Assembly: GCA_016928295.1 (NCBI GenBank)
Contig: JAFGLA010000062.1
Span: 1 to 52,265 of the forward strand
DNA length: 52,265 bases
Direction of reading: 5' to 3'
Source of the DNA: Opitutales bacterium
Lineage (GTDB): Bacteria; Verrucomicrobiota; Verrucomicrobiia; Opitutales; Oceanipulchritudinaceae
Of the stretch, positions 15,678 to 27,628 are shown piece after piece. The notes beneath the pieces were generated by a model that had not been told where the DNA came from, made no database searches, and worked only from the letters and a program-made list of their open reading frames with translations. Numbering within the stretch: the stretch's first letter is position 1; every line of letters begins with the position of its first letter. A program made the translations under genes and the position numbers.

Positions 15678-16679
15678 ATGGAACGCGTTGCGCGTGCTTC
15701 GATAGCGTTGTCAAAGCTGGCGCCCGAGCTTACGAGCATTGCCTCGACTCTTGCCAGCGGAGCGCGCCAGCAGGCCAGCCAGTCCCGCGAGATTGCGGAA
15801 AATGTGGATAATATGGCAAACGCTCTTTCCAGCGCGATGGAGACTTTGAACCTCTCCTCCAGCAGCGTAAGCGACATCGTGGCGGCTATCAAAAGAGTGG
15901 CGGATCAGACGCGCATCTTGTCCATCAATGCCAGCATCGAAGCGGCAAGGGCAGGGCAGATAGGGCTGGCTTTCGGAGCTGTTGCCAAGGAGGTGGAATC
16001 CCTTGCCGGGCAGACAAGCAGTGCCACGGCGCAGATTTCAAACAAAGTGGACAGCATTCGCTGCAATATCAAAACCGCTGTCGAGGCCGCCGGTCTTGGA
16101 GAGGCTCGCACAGGCGAGGCCAAGGGCTTCAGCATAGCCAGACTCGGGGGCGAGATGAACGAGATGGCCAGCATTGCCGTGCAGACGGCACAGGCGGCAC
16201 AGAGCGTTGACGGCACGAGCGAGAACATTCGCCGCCTCTGCGAAGAGCTGCTGCTTGAGGTTGGAACCTTCAGGATGCCCGCGCACGAGCACGCTGTCAG
16301 CGTGTTTCGTCAGCTATGCGGGATGCGGGAGTTCGCCCTTGGGAGCCGTGCCGAATGCGAGGGCGCTATGCGTCGCGCAGTCAAAACAATGCGGATTTTT
16401 GAGCTGCTGTATTTAACAGACGCTCATGGCAGGCAGGTGTCGTCAAACGTATGGTCGGACGGGCGCGTGGATTCGTCGGTGTACGGTTCCGACTGGTCAT
16501 CGAGGACCTGGTTCAGAAGCGTGATGCAGTCGGGCGAAATCTCGGTATCCGACATATACCGTTCAAGCGCCAGCGACAGCTTCTGCTTCACACTGTCAGG
16601 CCCGATTTTTGACTACGAAGGGAACTTCAAGGGAGTCCTGGCGGCAGACGTAAACTTCGCCGACCTGCTGTCGCTTTGA
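15678..16679 (+). CDS. Soluble methyl-accepting chemotaxis-like protein with C-terminal sensor domain
   Basis: 333 residues from the ATG at 15678, chosen because GGAG lies 6 bases upstream. The frame is open back to 15432, but that start sits inside the previous gene's terminator. The first part is a chemoreceptor signalling hairpin with the CheA/CheW-contacting tip RVADQTRILSINASIEAARA. There is no membrane segment or HAMP domain. The last roughly 120 residues look like a PDC/Cache-type ligand domain (WFRSVMQSGEISVSDIYRS and GPIFDYEGNFKGVLAADV), normally extracytoplasmic and N-terminal but here C-terminal and presumably cytoplasmic. No other chemotaxis genes are nearby. It may sense a small cytoplasmic metabolite. 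Confidence 0.78.
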   Translation: MERVARASIALSKLAPELTSIASTLASGARQQASQSREIAENVDNMANALSSAMETLNLSSSSVSDIVAAIKRVADQTRILSINASIEAARAGQIGLAFGAVAKEVESLAGQTSSATAQISNKVDSIRCNIKTAVEAAGLGEARTGEAKGFSIARLGGEMNEMASIAVQTAQAAQSVDGTSENIRRLCEELLLEVGTFRMPAHEHAVSVFRQLCGMREFALGSRAECEGAMRRAVKTMRIFELLYLTDAHGRQVSSNVWSDGRVDSSVYGSDWSSRTWFRSVMQSGEISVSDIYRSSASDSFCFTLSGPIFDYEGNFKGVLAADVNFADLLSL

Positions 16680-16687
16680 GAAGCGAC

Positions 16688-16728
16688 CCTTTTGGCTGGG
16701 AAGGCGTGGCAGCCCTCCCAGCCAAAGG
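16688..16728. terminator. Hairpin between convergent genes
   Basis: A perfect 11-bp stem, TTTGGCTGGGA (16691-16701) with TCCCAGCCAAA (16716-16726), and a 14-nt loop, between the stops of the chemoreceptor-like gene and the GH127 gene. It lacks a clear T-run on either side, so it is a weak bidirectional terminator at best. Confidence 0.5.
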
Positions 16729-16743
16729 ATGCATTCAATCGAG

Positions 16744-18660
16744 CTATTTCTCCTCGCTGAAGTAAATGCTGTATGCCTCGTTCGCAATCTCGTAAACAGG
16801 CTTTAGGATTACCGCACCGCTTGCAGTTTGCGCGATGAAGTGTCCGTTCTGCCATTCGCGCCCCTCAACATAGAGGTGTTCATACATTGGTGTGATTTTC
16901 GTATTTTTCAACAGACGTGGTTCCGCATCGCAAATAGCCGCAAGGACTATCGGCCCGTCAAGAAGTGCAAAACGACCAGAGTCTCCTGGCAGTGCTTCCT
17001 TTCTGATGCGCTTGGGGAAGCTTACTGTTATTTGGGCGGATTTCCATTCACGTGTAATCTCTATGAAGCCCGATTCTGACAGCTTCGCATCGACGGGCTT
17101 CCCATCAATCATAAGCTCGCCTTTATTCAAAGCCCATTCAGGCTGGCGGATTCGCAGGGTCCAAGGAATCTCGGAATCAGATTCTACATTTACGACTAGG
17201 CGCATGTGTGTCACATCGTCATGAGCTTCGAAATCATTCGTTGCCTTGTTCCAGTTGACGATTTGGCTGATTCGGACGCCGCCGGAAGAGGTTTCCAGTG
17301 ATGCTGAGGATGGAATGAATTGGCTGATACTGACTCCGTCTGACGAAGTGTAGTATATCAGGTCTTCGTGCATTGCCTGAGCTTGAACCATGGTTCCGTC
17401 GCAACACCAGAAATCATGCGTCTCGCTGCCCCAAACTTTATGAGCGCCCGGTTCGGTTGGGAGAAAATAGGCTACCATGCCCGTTTGGGGGTTCTGCTGT
17501 GCAAGTATGCCGTTGTATAGAGCGCGCTCGATGTAGTCGGCGTATCTAGCCTCTCCGGTCCATCGCAACAGGAATTGTGCTACCCGTATCATATTGTAAA
17601 CGGTGCAGTGCTCTTGAGTGCGGCTTCCTAGGAAACGGCTGAACTGCTGCTTGGGGATCCAGAACTCTCCTGCATTGTTGCCAGTGCTGGCGAACATGCC
17701 GCGTTCTGTGACAGCCTCAGCCCAGAAGGCTTCGACCACTTTGCGATACCGTTCATTACCGGTAACTTCGTAAAGTCTTGCTGCTCCATGTATCCACGGG
17801 ATGCTGGCATTCGCGTGCCCGTTACTTAGTGGATCTTTTCCATCCAGCAAATCAGCGAACAGGTCTGGCATCGCGTAGCGGGAGGCTAATGTCAGATATC
17901 TTTCATCCCCGGTAAGCCCATAGAAATCCGCCCAGAGTTCGAGCATTCCAGCACACTCTCCGCGGTATATCACTTCGCTCCTGCCGCGTTCGATTAGTTC
18001 ATCGGTCCAAGTTATATACCAATCTGTAGCTAGGCTAGCGACATCGAGGGCTTCCTTCTTGCCCGTGTATTGGTACGCATCGTACAAGCCCATCAGCGTC
18101 TTGTGCATGGTGTATTGCGGCGACCATACCCAGCGTTCGTTATCTTCCAAAATGGTGAAATACTTTTCAGGGATGGGGCCAACCCAAGAGCCGCCATTGA
18201 AGTGTTGGCACTGCTTGAGTGTTTCGACGGCCTGAGCTACGCGCTCTTTGGCGATGGTGTCGTCATCTTCTAAAGAGAAATGCGCGAGGGAAGACATCCA
18301 GTGTCCGGCGAAATGTCCGCGTAGCTGGCAATGTGGAGATTCCCAGCCTTGGTGCATTTGTTCGATAGGGGTATCTATGCGAACGCCAGCTTCGAGCAGA
18401 TGGTTCTGAAGTATGTTCTCGTTCTTTAATCGAAGAAGATACGCCTTTGCTAATTCGCGCCGTTCGTGGAAAAGTCCTGCGGCAAGGTGAACTCTTCCAC
18501 TACCTGCATCACGCAGAACGTGAGTGGGTTGAGATACCGATGCCGCAAGTTCTTGAGCTTCGACAGGTTTTGACGCGGCACGGTCCTGCAGGGCTTGTGC
18601 GGATGCCATGGCAAATGGGGCGCAGACAAGGGCCATTGAAATAAGAGTAGTGTGTTTCAT
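16744..18660 (-). CDS. Secreted GH127-family (DUF1680) beta-L-arabinofuranosidase-like enzyme
   Basis: 638 residues. A signal peptide (residues 1-21, ending ASA) places it in the periplasm or outside. The body is an (alpha/alpha)6-type hydrolase of the DUF1680 family, which releases beta-L-arabinofuranose from plant glycoproteins and related glycans. The zinc-thiolate catalytic site is visible: Cys352 in QEHC and Cys419-Cys420 in DFWCCDGT, with a likely Glu partner near residue 332 (GEFW). Conserved motifs SPQYTMHKTLMGLYDAY and GHANASIPW also fit. The C-terminal part (about 460-638) is beta-rich. GH146 is a close alternative. It is divergent from an AraC regulator that probably controls it. 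Confidence 0.87.
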   Translation of the reverse strand: MKHTTLISMALVCAPFAMASAQALQDRAASKPVEAQELAASVSQPTHVLRDAGSGRVHLAAGLFHERRELAKAYLLRLKNENILQNHLLEAGVRIDTPIEQMHQGWESPHCQLRGHFAGHWMSSLAHFSLEDDDTIAKERVAQAVETLKQCQHFNGGSWVGPIPEKYFTILEDNERWVWSPQYTMHKTLMGLYDAYQYTGKKEALDVASLATDWYITWTDELIERGRSEVIYRGECAGMLELWADFYGLTGDERYLTLASRYAMPDLFADLLDGKDPLSNGHANASIPWIHGAARLYEVTGNERYRKVVEAFWAEAVTERGMFASTGNNAGEFWIPKQQFSRFLGSRTQEHCTVYNMIRVAQFLLRWTGEARYADYIERALYNGILAQQNPQTGMVAYFLPTEPGAHKVWGSETHDFWCCDGTMVQAQAMHEDLIYYTSSDGVSISQFIPSSASLETSSGGVRISQIVNWNKATNDFEAHDDVTHMRLVVNVESDSEIPWTLRIRQPEWALNKGELMIDGKPVDAKLSESGFIEITREWKSAQITVSFPKRIRKEALPGDSGRFALLDGPIVLAAICDAEPRLLKNTKITPMYEHLYVEGREWQNGHFIAQTASGAVILKPVYEIANEAYSIYFSEEK

Positions 18661-18828
18661 GATTCAGTTAAGATTTTTACGCTGATGCATATTAACATGA
18701 TTCTCTTCATTCTCAAATGTCGCAGACGGACATACGCTTTTGCCATACGCACATGGGTTTGATATCCACGCAAGGCGTAACATCTTGTCGAACCTAACAA
18801 ATATCCTACATACTCTTCGCTGAAAGAT
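18661..18828. promoter_or_regulatory. Divergent control region between GH127 and araC-type genes
   Basis: 168 bases between two start codons that point away from each other. It must hold both promoters and probably the AraC-type operator, but I could not identify convincing -35/-10 pairs or direct repeats. Confidence 0.4.
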
Positions 18829-19668
18829 ATGCAGGCACCTGGGGATTACTTTTTCAATACACACAAGATTGGGCCGGATTGCCGCCAGCACATGATGGAC
18901 AAGGAGCATTTCCCCGTAATGCGCGCGGCTCCGTTTATTTGGCTCGGTTACAGTGAGTTGTACCCCCCTTACAGGATGGTTCGCACTGCCTCGGTCCATA
19001 GCCACATTGTCGTATCTCTTGGCGGAGTGGGGCGGGCGGTTATCGACGGAGAGCTTGTGGATTGGCAGCCCGGGCAGGTTTTGCTCGCGCCGGTGGGCGC
19101 ACATCATGCTTTTGAAGTGGCCGACGATGGAGCTTGGAGCATTGCTTGGGTGTTCTATGATGATGAAGTCAGTGCTCCTGTTTTGAGCGGACGAAATACG
19201 AGGCTTGTTCAGGCTGATGGCAATGATTTTGCCAGCGTTTTACGAATGTTGCTCAAGGAGTCTTCTGGAGCGGCCAGTCAGCCAGTCATGTCTGCGATGG
19301 TATCGCTTCTTGATGTTTGTGCACGGCGTCTTGCAAGCGGCGATGACGTTGATGCTCGCATCCAGCGTATGTGGGGGCGTGTCGAGGCGGATTTGGCGCG
19401 GCAGTGGGGCGTCTCCGATATGGCCCGGATAGCATGCATGAGCGAGGAGCATTTGCGTCGCCTGTGCAAGAAATACTACCAGAGAAGTCCGGTGGAACAT
19501 CTTACGCATCTGCGGATGCGGCGTGCGGCTACAATGCTCAGGGCAACTCAGGAACTGGTTGACGATATCGCTCGAAGCGTTGGTTACGCATCCATGTACT
19601 CGTTCTCGGTCGCCTTTAGCCGCTGGGGCGGAGTTCCGCCTTCGGTGTTTCGCTTACGGGGAAGCTGA
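18829..19668 (+). CDS. AraC-family transcriptional regulator
   Basis: 279 residues from ATG. The N-terminal half is a cupin-like ligand-binding domain (HSHIVVSLGGVGRAVIDG and PGQVLLAPVGAHHAFEV). The C-terminal roughly 100 residues carry the two helix-turn-helix motifs of AraC/XylS: ISDMARIACMSEEHLRRLCK-like (read VSDMARIACMSEEHLRRLCK) and DDIARSVGYASMYSFSVAFS, ending GVPPSVFR. This layout is typical of regulators that respond to a sugar. It is divergent from the GH127 gene, and control of that gene by arabinose or an arabino-oligosaccharide is the simplest inference. It ends 8 bases from the hprK stop on the opposite strand, with no terminator between them. Confidence 0.9.
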   Translation: MQAPGDYFFNTHKIGPDCRQHMMDKEHFPVMRAAPFIWLGYSELYPPYRMVRTASVHSHIVVSLGGVGRAVIDGELVDWQPGQVLLAPVGAHHAFEVADDGAWSIAWVFYDDEVSAPVLSGRNTRLVQADGNDFASVLRMLLKESSGAASQPVMSAMVSLLDVCARRLASGDDVDARIQRMWGRVEADLARQWGVSDMARIACMSEEHLRRLCKKYYQRSPVEHLTHLRMRRAATMLRATQELVDDIARSVGYASMYSFSVAFSRWGGVPPSVFRLRGS

Positions 19669-19676
19669 ATCTGCTC

Positions 19677-20657
19677 CTATATACCATCCCCGAGGGGGAA
19701 GTCAGGTGTCATGTGCTGAATAAGGCGTTCGTTGAACTCTTTGGCGCTGTCGTGTCCGATCATTTTGAGGGCCTGCACCATCGAGGCTACTTCCACAAGG
19801 CGTGCGAGGTCGCGCCCGGGTTTGACCGAGAAGCGTATGTGCGGGACGTCTATGCCGAGCAATTCAAAGTACTCCTGCTCCAGCCCCGTGCGTTCTTCTT
19901 CGTCGGATTCCTTCCAAGCGGTGAAGGTGATGACCAGGTTGATGCTTTTCTCCACACGGACGGAACGGATGCCGAACAGTTCCGCGATGTTAATGATGCC
20001 CATTCCTCGGCATTCCATGTAGCCGCGGTTAATGTCGTTACTGGCGCCGACAAGTTCCTTTTCGTTTATCAACTTGATGTTGACCTTGTCGTCGGCGACG
20101 AGGCTGTATCCGCGTTCGATAAGGGCCAGTGCGCACTCGCTTTTGCCAACGCCGCTGTCACCGCGAATCAGGACGCCGATGCCTTTGACGTCCATAAGGG
20201 TGCCGTGTTCGGAAACTCTTGGCGCAAACATGTTTTCGAGCAGCAGTGTGGATGCAGCCAGAAAATCTCTTGTGGAAAGCGTAGTGCGGATAAGCGGTGT
20301 GTCGTTCTCGTTTGCTACCTCAACCATGGGTTGAGGCGGGATGAGGTTGCGCGTCACGATCATGCACGGGATGTGGCGGCGTGCGATTTCCGTCAACACT
20401 TTGTACTGCTTGTCCTCTTTGATGTCCCTTAGATACGCGATTTCACCAGCGCCAAACACTTGAAGTCGCTTTGTTGCGAAACTCTTGTAGTACCCGGTCA
20501 GTGCCAGAGCGGGGCGGTTGATACTCTTGTCGCGCACAAGGCCCTTGATCCCTCTTTCTCCGGCCACGATGCTCATCTTGAGCTGCTCGCGGCCAGCGTT
20601 AAAGAAATCCAGAACAGAAATGCTCTCGACGATTTTTGGACGTGGGCGCAGGGGCAT
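19677..20657 (-). CDS. hprK: HPr kinase/phosphorylase
   Basis: 326 residues from ATG. HprK phosphorylates and dephosphorylates a serine in HPr and so couples sugar-transport state to gene control. In Gram-negative bacteria it is usually tied to the regulatory nitrogen PTS. The C-terminal kinase domain shows the P-loop GDSGVGKS (166-173), the conserved His in SEHGTLMDVKG (His151), Asp189-Asp190, the family signature MECRGMGIINI (214-224) and the C-terminal KPGRDLARLVEVA. The N-terminal DRTGG-like domain is also present. It lies 17 bases downstream of the transglutaminase lipoprotein gene, as the last gene of an apparent three-gene operon. No HPr or enzyme I gene is in the window. Confidence 0.94.
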   Translation of the reverse strand: MPLRPRPKIVESISVLDFFNAGREQLKMSIVAGERGIKGLVRDKSINRPALALTGYYKSFATKRLQVFGAGEIAYLRDIKEDKQYKVLTEIARRHIPCMIVTRNLIPPQPMVEVANENDTPLIRTTLSTRDFLAASTLLLENMFAPRVSEHGTLMDVKGIGVLIRGDSGVGKSECALALIERGYSLVADDKVNIKLINEKELVGASNDINRGYMECRGMGIINIAELFGIRSVRVEKSINLVITFTAWKESDEEERTGLEQEYFELLGIDVPHIRFSVKPGRDLARLVEVASMVQALKMIGHDSAKEFNERLIQHMTPDFPLGDGI

Positions 20658-20674
20658 CTTGTTGAATCTAGCGT

Positions 20675-23600
20675 TTACTTTGATGCAGTTTTGCCATCAT
20701 CCGCGTCTTTTACAAGTATTATGGGCTTGGTTAAGGCGAGCATCGCATCAATATAAGCTCTTTCTCGCAGGTCGCGTTCCTCTGCTTCAAAGCATCCGTT
20801 GTTGCGGGCGTAATCCTCTTTCATGCTGAAGACGCCGTCTTCAAACCCGGTATCGACGCCAAGAGTTATGAACTTTGTATCAAGTTTCGCTTCAAGCTCA
20901 CTGGAATTGCTTGCGGCGTAGCCTTCGGGCAGGCGCAGGGTGTTGGAAGAGGTGAACTTGGCGTGGTAACGCTGGAAGATGGGCAGCTTGCGCTCTGGAA
21001 GGTCGTTGGGCAGGTTCAGCTCCCAGCGTTCCCAAGTCTGGGGCATACTGCCCACCAGCGTGTCGCCCACTTGCGTAAACACGCCTTCGCTTGCGTAGCT
21101 GTATTCCAGTATGACCTTTTCATCAAGCTCGTCCACGTTGGTCGCGCTCATTTTCTTAACAGAAGACAGGCCGTCCACATTTAGGCTGGGCAGTATGTAA
21201 GTGGCGTATTCATCCGGCGTTTTATTGCGCAAGTAGCTGCGTATCATTGCAGCCCATACACCCGAGAAGCTGACTTTTTCTGTTATAATGGCAGCTCCGT
21301 TCTCGCTTAATTCGACGTTGCGAAGCATGTCAAACCCATTGATGCCGAACGGTGCCGCATCGATTGTTTCGATGCGTGGGTTGTCATTATCCAGAATCAG
21401 GCATGGCGAGCCGGCAAGGGATATCGGTTCATATATTTCGGACAGGTCTTTATTGGTGGTATCGATGAAGAAGCCGTCTTTGTAATCTGGCAGAAACACT
21501 ATCATGTGGTCGAACTGGCCAGAATCGGGAACCTCTACATTGATGTTCGAGGAGGTGTCAACAAGTGCCAACTCCGCGTTCACTCCTGCGGCGCGGAGCA
21601 TTTTCATCAATAGAAAACTGTGGTCCTTGCAGTCGCCATAACGGTTGCGTAGGATGTTGTCGCAACGGTTGGGCACCATTGCACGCATTCCAAATTCCAA
21701 GCCCTGATATGTAAGGGATGTGCGAACGAAATTGGTAATGGTTCGTATTGCATGATCGGGCGTGTATTCTTCACCCAAAAGCTCGGCTACCTTTGCATTC
21801 ACTTCGGGAACTTCTTCGTCCAGAAAGGATACCGTTTCATAGTAATCTTTCACTTCATCGGCCCAATTGCCTGACTTGTCGCTTATCCACACAGTGGGTG
21901 CGTAGTCGCGCATCGGCGGCAGATTCGGGCAGTATCTGGTGGTGACTGGATTAGTGGCGTAAAAGAATCGGTATGGTGTTTCGCTATCGTAGATTTGTTC
22001 CACAACACCGTTGGCTGTTACTGTGGATACATGTTCGACTTCCCCACTTATGCCTGTGAATGTTAACAACGCTGGTTTGTTTCGTGATAGAATCTCGTGC
22101 TGAAAGGGCATGTCATCCCTCTTGCCAAGAGTTTCAAGGCTTACAGTGTATTCCACATAGCATCCCGGGGTGAGCGATGGAACTGGTAGATGGAGCTCCT
22201 TTTTCTGGCTCATTAGCACTTCGTCAGGATCGTTCGCCGTGTAGTAATCGCTTAGTTCGCCTGAGTCTATCTTTTCGCCATTTGCGTCATACACGTTGAG
22301 TGCATTGACGTACACGTGTTCGTAGAGCGGATCAAAGGGGAAGCGCAGGTCGCTCATGTCACGGATGGCTTCGGGTGTATTAACCTGGAACTTTCCGTAT
22401 ATAGTAGAGCGCATACGTTCTCCTTTTTTATATGAATAAACTTTCCCTCGGTAAACATAGTGGCAGCCGAAGCCTTCGTCTATATCCTTACTGTCTAAAG
22501 GGGTAAGCTCTTTAAAGTCTTTAGGGAGGGGAACGGGTTCGATTACGGCTTGGAATGAAGATGAGTCGGCCTTGCCAAGTTGCGCATTTATACCTTCAAG
22601 AAGGTTTTTTGCATTCTGATTAAGTGGCATTTTTTCAATACATATAATTACTTCTTCTTTGGCCTCGTTAAAACGACCTTCACGCAGAAGGGTGGCCGCT
22701 GCAAGGTAGTGCCCAATGGGGTTGTTTTGAGCAATGATGCGCTTGGAAATCTCCAATGCTCTTTCGTAATCTTCAAGGTCCAAATATATGCTTACGATAG
22801 GATCTGCCAGATTCGGAAACGCTTCGCACTTGTCCACAATGCTGTCTATTATGGTGCGTGCCTTATCCTCGTCGCCGCTCTGGATGCAAGCCTTGGCAAG
22901 GTAGTATTGCATCTCCGGGTCTCCGCTGGAATTAACCAGTGAGGTGACCTCATCTACGTAATCGCCAAGTTCTTCTATGTAAGACAGGTAGCTCAGGTAA
23001 GCGTTTATAGCCCCACGGCTCCTGTTGTTTTTTGCGAAAATCGCGTCCCTATACTCTGCCTTGGCTTCTTCTTTGTTGCCTAGCTCACCCATTGTGAATG
23101 CATGCATCCATACCAGGTCAGTGTTTCCCGGGAATAATTCTTTAAGTTCTGTTATCTCTTTTTCTGCATTCTCATAGTCGCGGGTGTCAATCAATGTGTC
23201 AGCCAACATAGTTGCATAAAACGTATTATCAGGCTGCAACTTGCGAAGTGTTCTAATGAACGGTATTGCTTCAGTTGGTCGCGAGCGTTCTGTGAAGCTA
23301 CTTGCAATAAAAAACAATCCCTCGCTGTGTTTTTCGATAGCCGGAGCAGAAATGCTGGCCGGATCCATAGCTATGTCAGGCTGCGCAAAACTTATGTATT
23401 TCCACACCTCCGTAGGCACAGTCATTCCCTTGAGCATAAGCTCGTCAAAATTTACTATAACAATGCCGACTAGCACATTGCCATTGCGAGTAATTGAAAA
23501 GTTTACGTTGCGCTCGGTTTCAGGGTTGTAGTTGGAAAAATGAAGCCATTTTTGTCCGTTTTCCTCGGTAATGCCACGGTTAATAATATCGTGAGAAGGG

Positions 23601-23941
23601 AAGGTGTAACCCAAGCTGCGGATTATAGCGCAGCACATTGCATATTCATCAGGCTCGTTACCATCCAGAAATATTGGAGTAACTATGGCTCCGGAGCCTT
23701 CTCCTGCCTCAATAACCATGTTGCCGTTATTGAGCCTTTTTAGAGTGCCTTTGATGCTTGTCGGAATACTCCACGTTACACCATACTGTTTTGATGAAAT
23801 TATACGGACTCCGTCACCCATTTGGCCAGAATCGCCCATATTGACGACATCAGGCACGCATGCTGGAAGCGTGAAGAGCAGTGGTAATATGGCGAATGCG
23901 GGCAGCAGTTTGCGCAAAAGAGATTTGGGTGAATTAAGCAT
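20675..23941 (-). CDS. Lipoprotein with TPR, DUF3857 and transglutaminase-like domains
   Basis: 1088 residues from ATG. A lipoprotein signal ends LPAC at about residue 28, so the protein is anchored to a membrane on the periplasmic side. About residues 190-450 form tetratricopeptide-like helical pairs (for example DTRDYENAEKEITELKELFP). A DUF3857-like beta domain follows (about 500-710), then a transglutaminase/cysteine-protease fold with a complete triad: Cys771 in YGDCKDHS, His812 in FDHMIVF and Asp827 in FFIDTT. A C-terminal beta-rich part completes it. DUF3857-transglutaminase proteins are common in Bacteroidetes and PVC bacteria, and their substrates are unknown. It is the second gene of an apparent operon that ends with hprK. 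Confidence 0.85.
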   Translation of the reverse strand: MLNSPKSLLRKLLPAFAILPLLFTLPACVPDVVNMGDSGQMGDGVRIISSKQYGVTWSIPTSIKGTLKRLNNGNMVIEAGEGSGAIVTPIFLDGNEPDEYAMCCAIIRSLGYTFPSHDIINRGITEENGQKWLHFSNYNPETERNVNFSITRNGNVLVGIVIVNFDELMLKGMTVPTEVWKYISFAQPDIAMDPASISAPAIEKHSEGLFFIASSFTERSRPTEAIPFIRTLRKLQPDNTFYATMLADTLIDTRDYENAEKEITELKELFPGNTDLVWMHAFTMGELGNKEEAKAEYRDAIFAKNNRSRGAINAYLSYLSYIEELGDYVDEVTSLVNSSGDPEMQYYLAKACIQSGDEDKARTIIDSIVDKCEAFPNLADPIVSIYLDLEDYERALEISKRIIAQNNPIGHYLAAATLLREGRFNEAKEEVIICIEKMPLNQNAKNLLEGINAQLGKADSSSFQAVIEPVPLPKDFKELTPLDSKDIDEGFGCHYVYRGKVYSYKKGERMRSTIYGKFQVNTPEAIRDMSDLRFPFDPLYEHVYVNALNVYDANGEKIDSGELSDYYTANDPDEVLMSQKKELHLPVPSLTPGCYVEYTVSLETLGKRDDMPFQHEILSRNKPALLTFTGISGEVEHVSTVTANGVVEQIYDSETPYRFFYATNPVTTRYCPNLPPMRDYAPTVWISDKSGNWADEVKDYYETVSFLDEEVPEVNAKVAELLGEEYTPDHAIRTITNFVRTSLTYQGLEFGMRAMVPNRCDNILRNRYGDCKDHSFLLMKMLRAAGVNAELALVDTSSNINVEVPDSGQFDHMIVFLPDYKDGFFIDTTNKDLSEIYEPISLAGSPCLILDNDNPRIETIDAAPFGINGFDMLRNVELSENGAAIITEKVSFSGVWAAMIRSYLRNKTPDEYATYILPSLNVDGLSSVKKMSATNVDELDEKVILEYSYASEGVFTQVGDTLVGSMPQTWERWELNLPNDLPERKLPIFQRYHAKFTSSNTLRLPEGYAASNSSELEAKLDTKFITLGVDTGFEDGVFSMKEDYARNNGCFEAEERDLRERAYIDAMLALTKPIILVKDADDGKTASK

Positions 23942-23982
23942 GAATGTGAAATTGTTGTTATATATTGCTGTGTATAGTCCTG

Positions 23983-24723
23983 TTACTTGGCTGATGTATC
24001 AGTAGTAGAGCTGTCTGTGTTATTTATTGTCTCGGGCTTTCGATATTGTTGTGAGAGGAATGCATCAAGCTCTCTGACGAACGATTCTTTGCTCTCCATA
24101 TCTTTTTGCCCGTAGTTATAATGCTTGTCAGTCTCCAGTGTTCTAAAATCGAATCCCCATTCGCAAAGGAACCACTTGGCCTTTCCGTCGGTATCATTGT
24201 ATTCGCTAGTAATATAGCGCGGAAAATTGCCGTCGTGGACAAGCGCCACGTAATTGCATAGCGTAAGTCCACTTGGCTTTGGAAGTGTGATAATCCAGCC
24301 GTTTACGCCATAGTCGAAGCTGAATGGTTCAACATCCAATTGTGTTTTGTCATTGGGGTAACTTGTATCAAAGTTTTCCTCGCAAGCGTTGAAAAAGTGG
24401 ACAAGTTCGTCGCGTCCGTTCTCCTCCAGCATGGCCCACAGTTGCTCTGGGTAGCTGAACCAGAAGCGCGGTATTATGTGGTGTTCGTAGAAATACAGAA
24501 AGTCATAATGCGCTTTGTCGAAAGGCTTGATTTCGATGGAAGCTCCTTCGCTGGAGTTATCCTTGGCTGCAGCCTGCGAAGCCGCTTCATTGACAGGAAT
24601 AATTGCCGAGTCGGACGTTGGGGTCGTTTCTTTTTCCGCCAAGGCGTTACAGGCCAGCGCAAAGAGGGCGATGGATGGGAGCAGGAGCTTTCTCACGGAA
24701 CTGAAATCTGATGATGCCAGCAC
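23983..24723 (-). CDS. Exported protein of unknown function
   Basis: 246 residues from ATG. The hydrophobic signal (about residues 13-29) is followed by NALA then EKE, a good signal-peptidase I site. A Cys just before it makes a lipoprotein conceivable but less likely. After a low-complexity linker, the folded part (about 65-220) is rich in aromatic residues (YDFLYFYEHHIIPRFWFSYP) and acids. The Ser/Thr-rich tail ends TTDTSAK. I do not recognise a family. It lies 41 bases upstream of the transglutaminase lipoprotein on the same strand, probably in one operon, so the two exported proteins may work together. Confidence 0.6.
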   Translation of the reverse strand: MLASSDFSSVRKLLLPSIALFALACNALAEKETTPTSDSAIIPVNEAASQAAAKDNSSEGASIEIKPFDKAHYDFLYFYEHHIIPRFWFSYPEQLWAMLEENGRDELVHFFNACEENFDTSYPNDKTQLDVEPFSFDYGVNGWIITLPKPSGLTLCNYVALVHDGNFPRYITSEYNDTDGKAKWFLCEWGFDFRTLETDKHYNYGQKDMESKESFVRELDAFLSQQYRKPETINNTDSSTTDTSAK

Positions 24724-24971
24724 GAGTGTTCAAGTAATTTGCGTCTATATTAATAATTCGTTCGGCCCAAGGGACTCTGTTGCGGGTGAAACCTGACTGC
24801 GCATGCAGTTGTGCGACACTCTGTCGCCTGCATACGGCTTAAACAGTGCGACAAAACGTCATATGGCACTGGGCCGAGTCAGTGAATGCATTCGTATTCA
24901 TCTGCCAATGCGAGACTTAGGTCAACGCTCTGCAATCCTTCATCTGGCCCGCCTTATGCAAAAGCTATGGC

Positions 24972-27593
<2,622 letters not shown>

Positions 27594-27628
27594 CGTAATT
27601 TGAAGTAGTGTTAATGCAATAATGGTGC

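Noticed and set aside
19713-20432. 239-residue plus-strand frame
   Set aside because: Shadow of hprK in the complementary strand; low-complexity Val/Asp/His composition.
24724-24971. CIRCE operator or sigma-32 promoter upstream of clpB
   Set aside because: I looked for TTAGCACTC-N9-GAGTGCTAA and for CTTGAA/CCCCAT-type boxes and saw neither.
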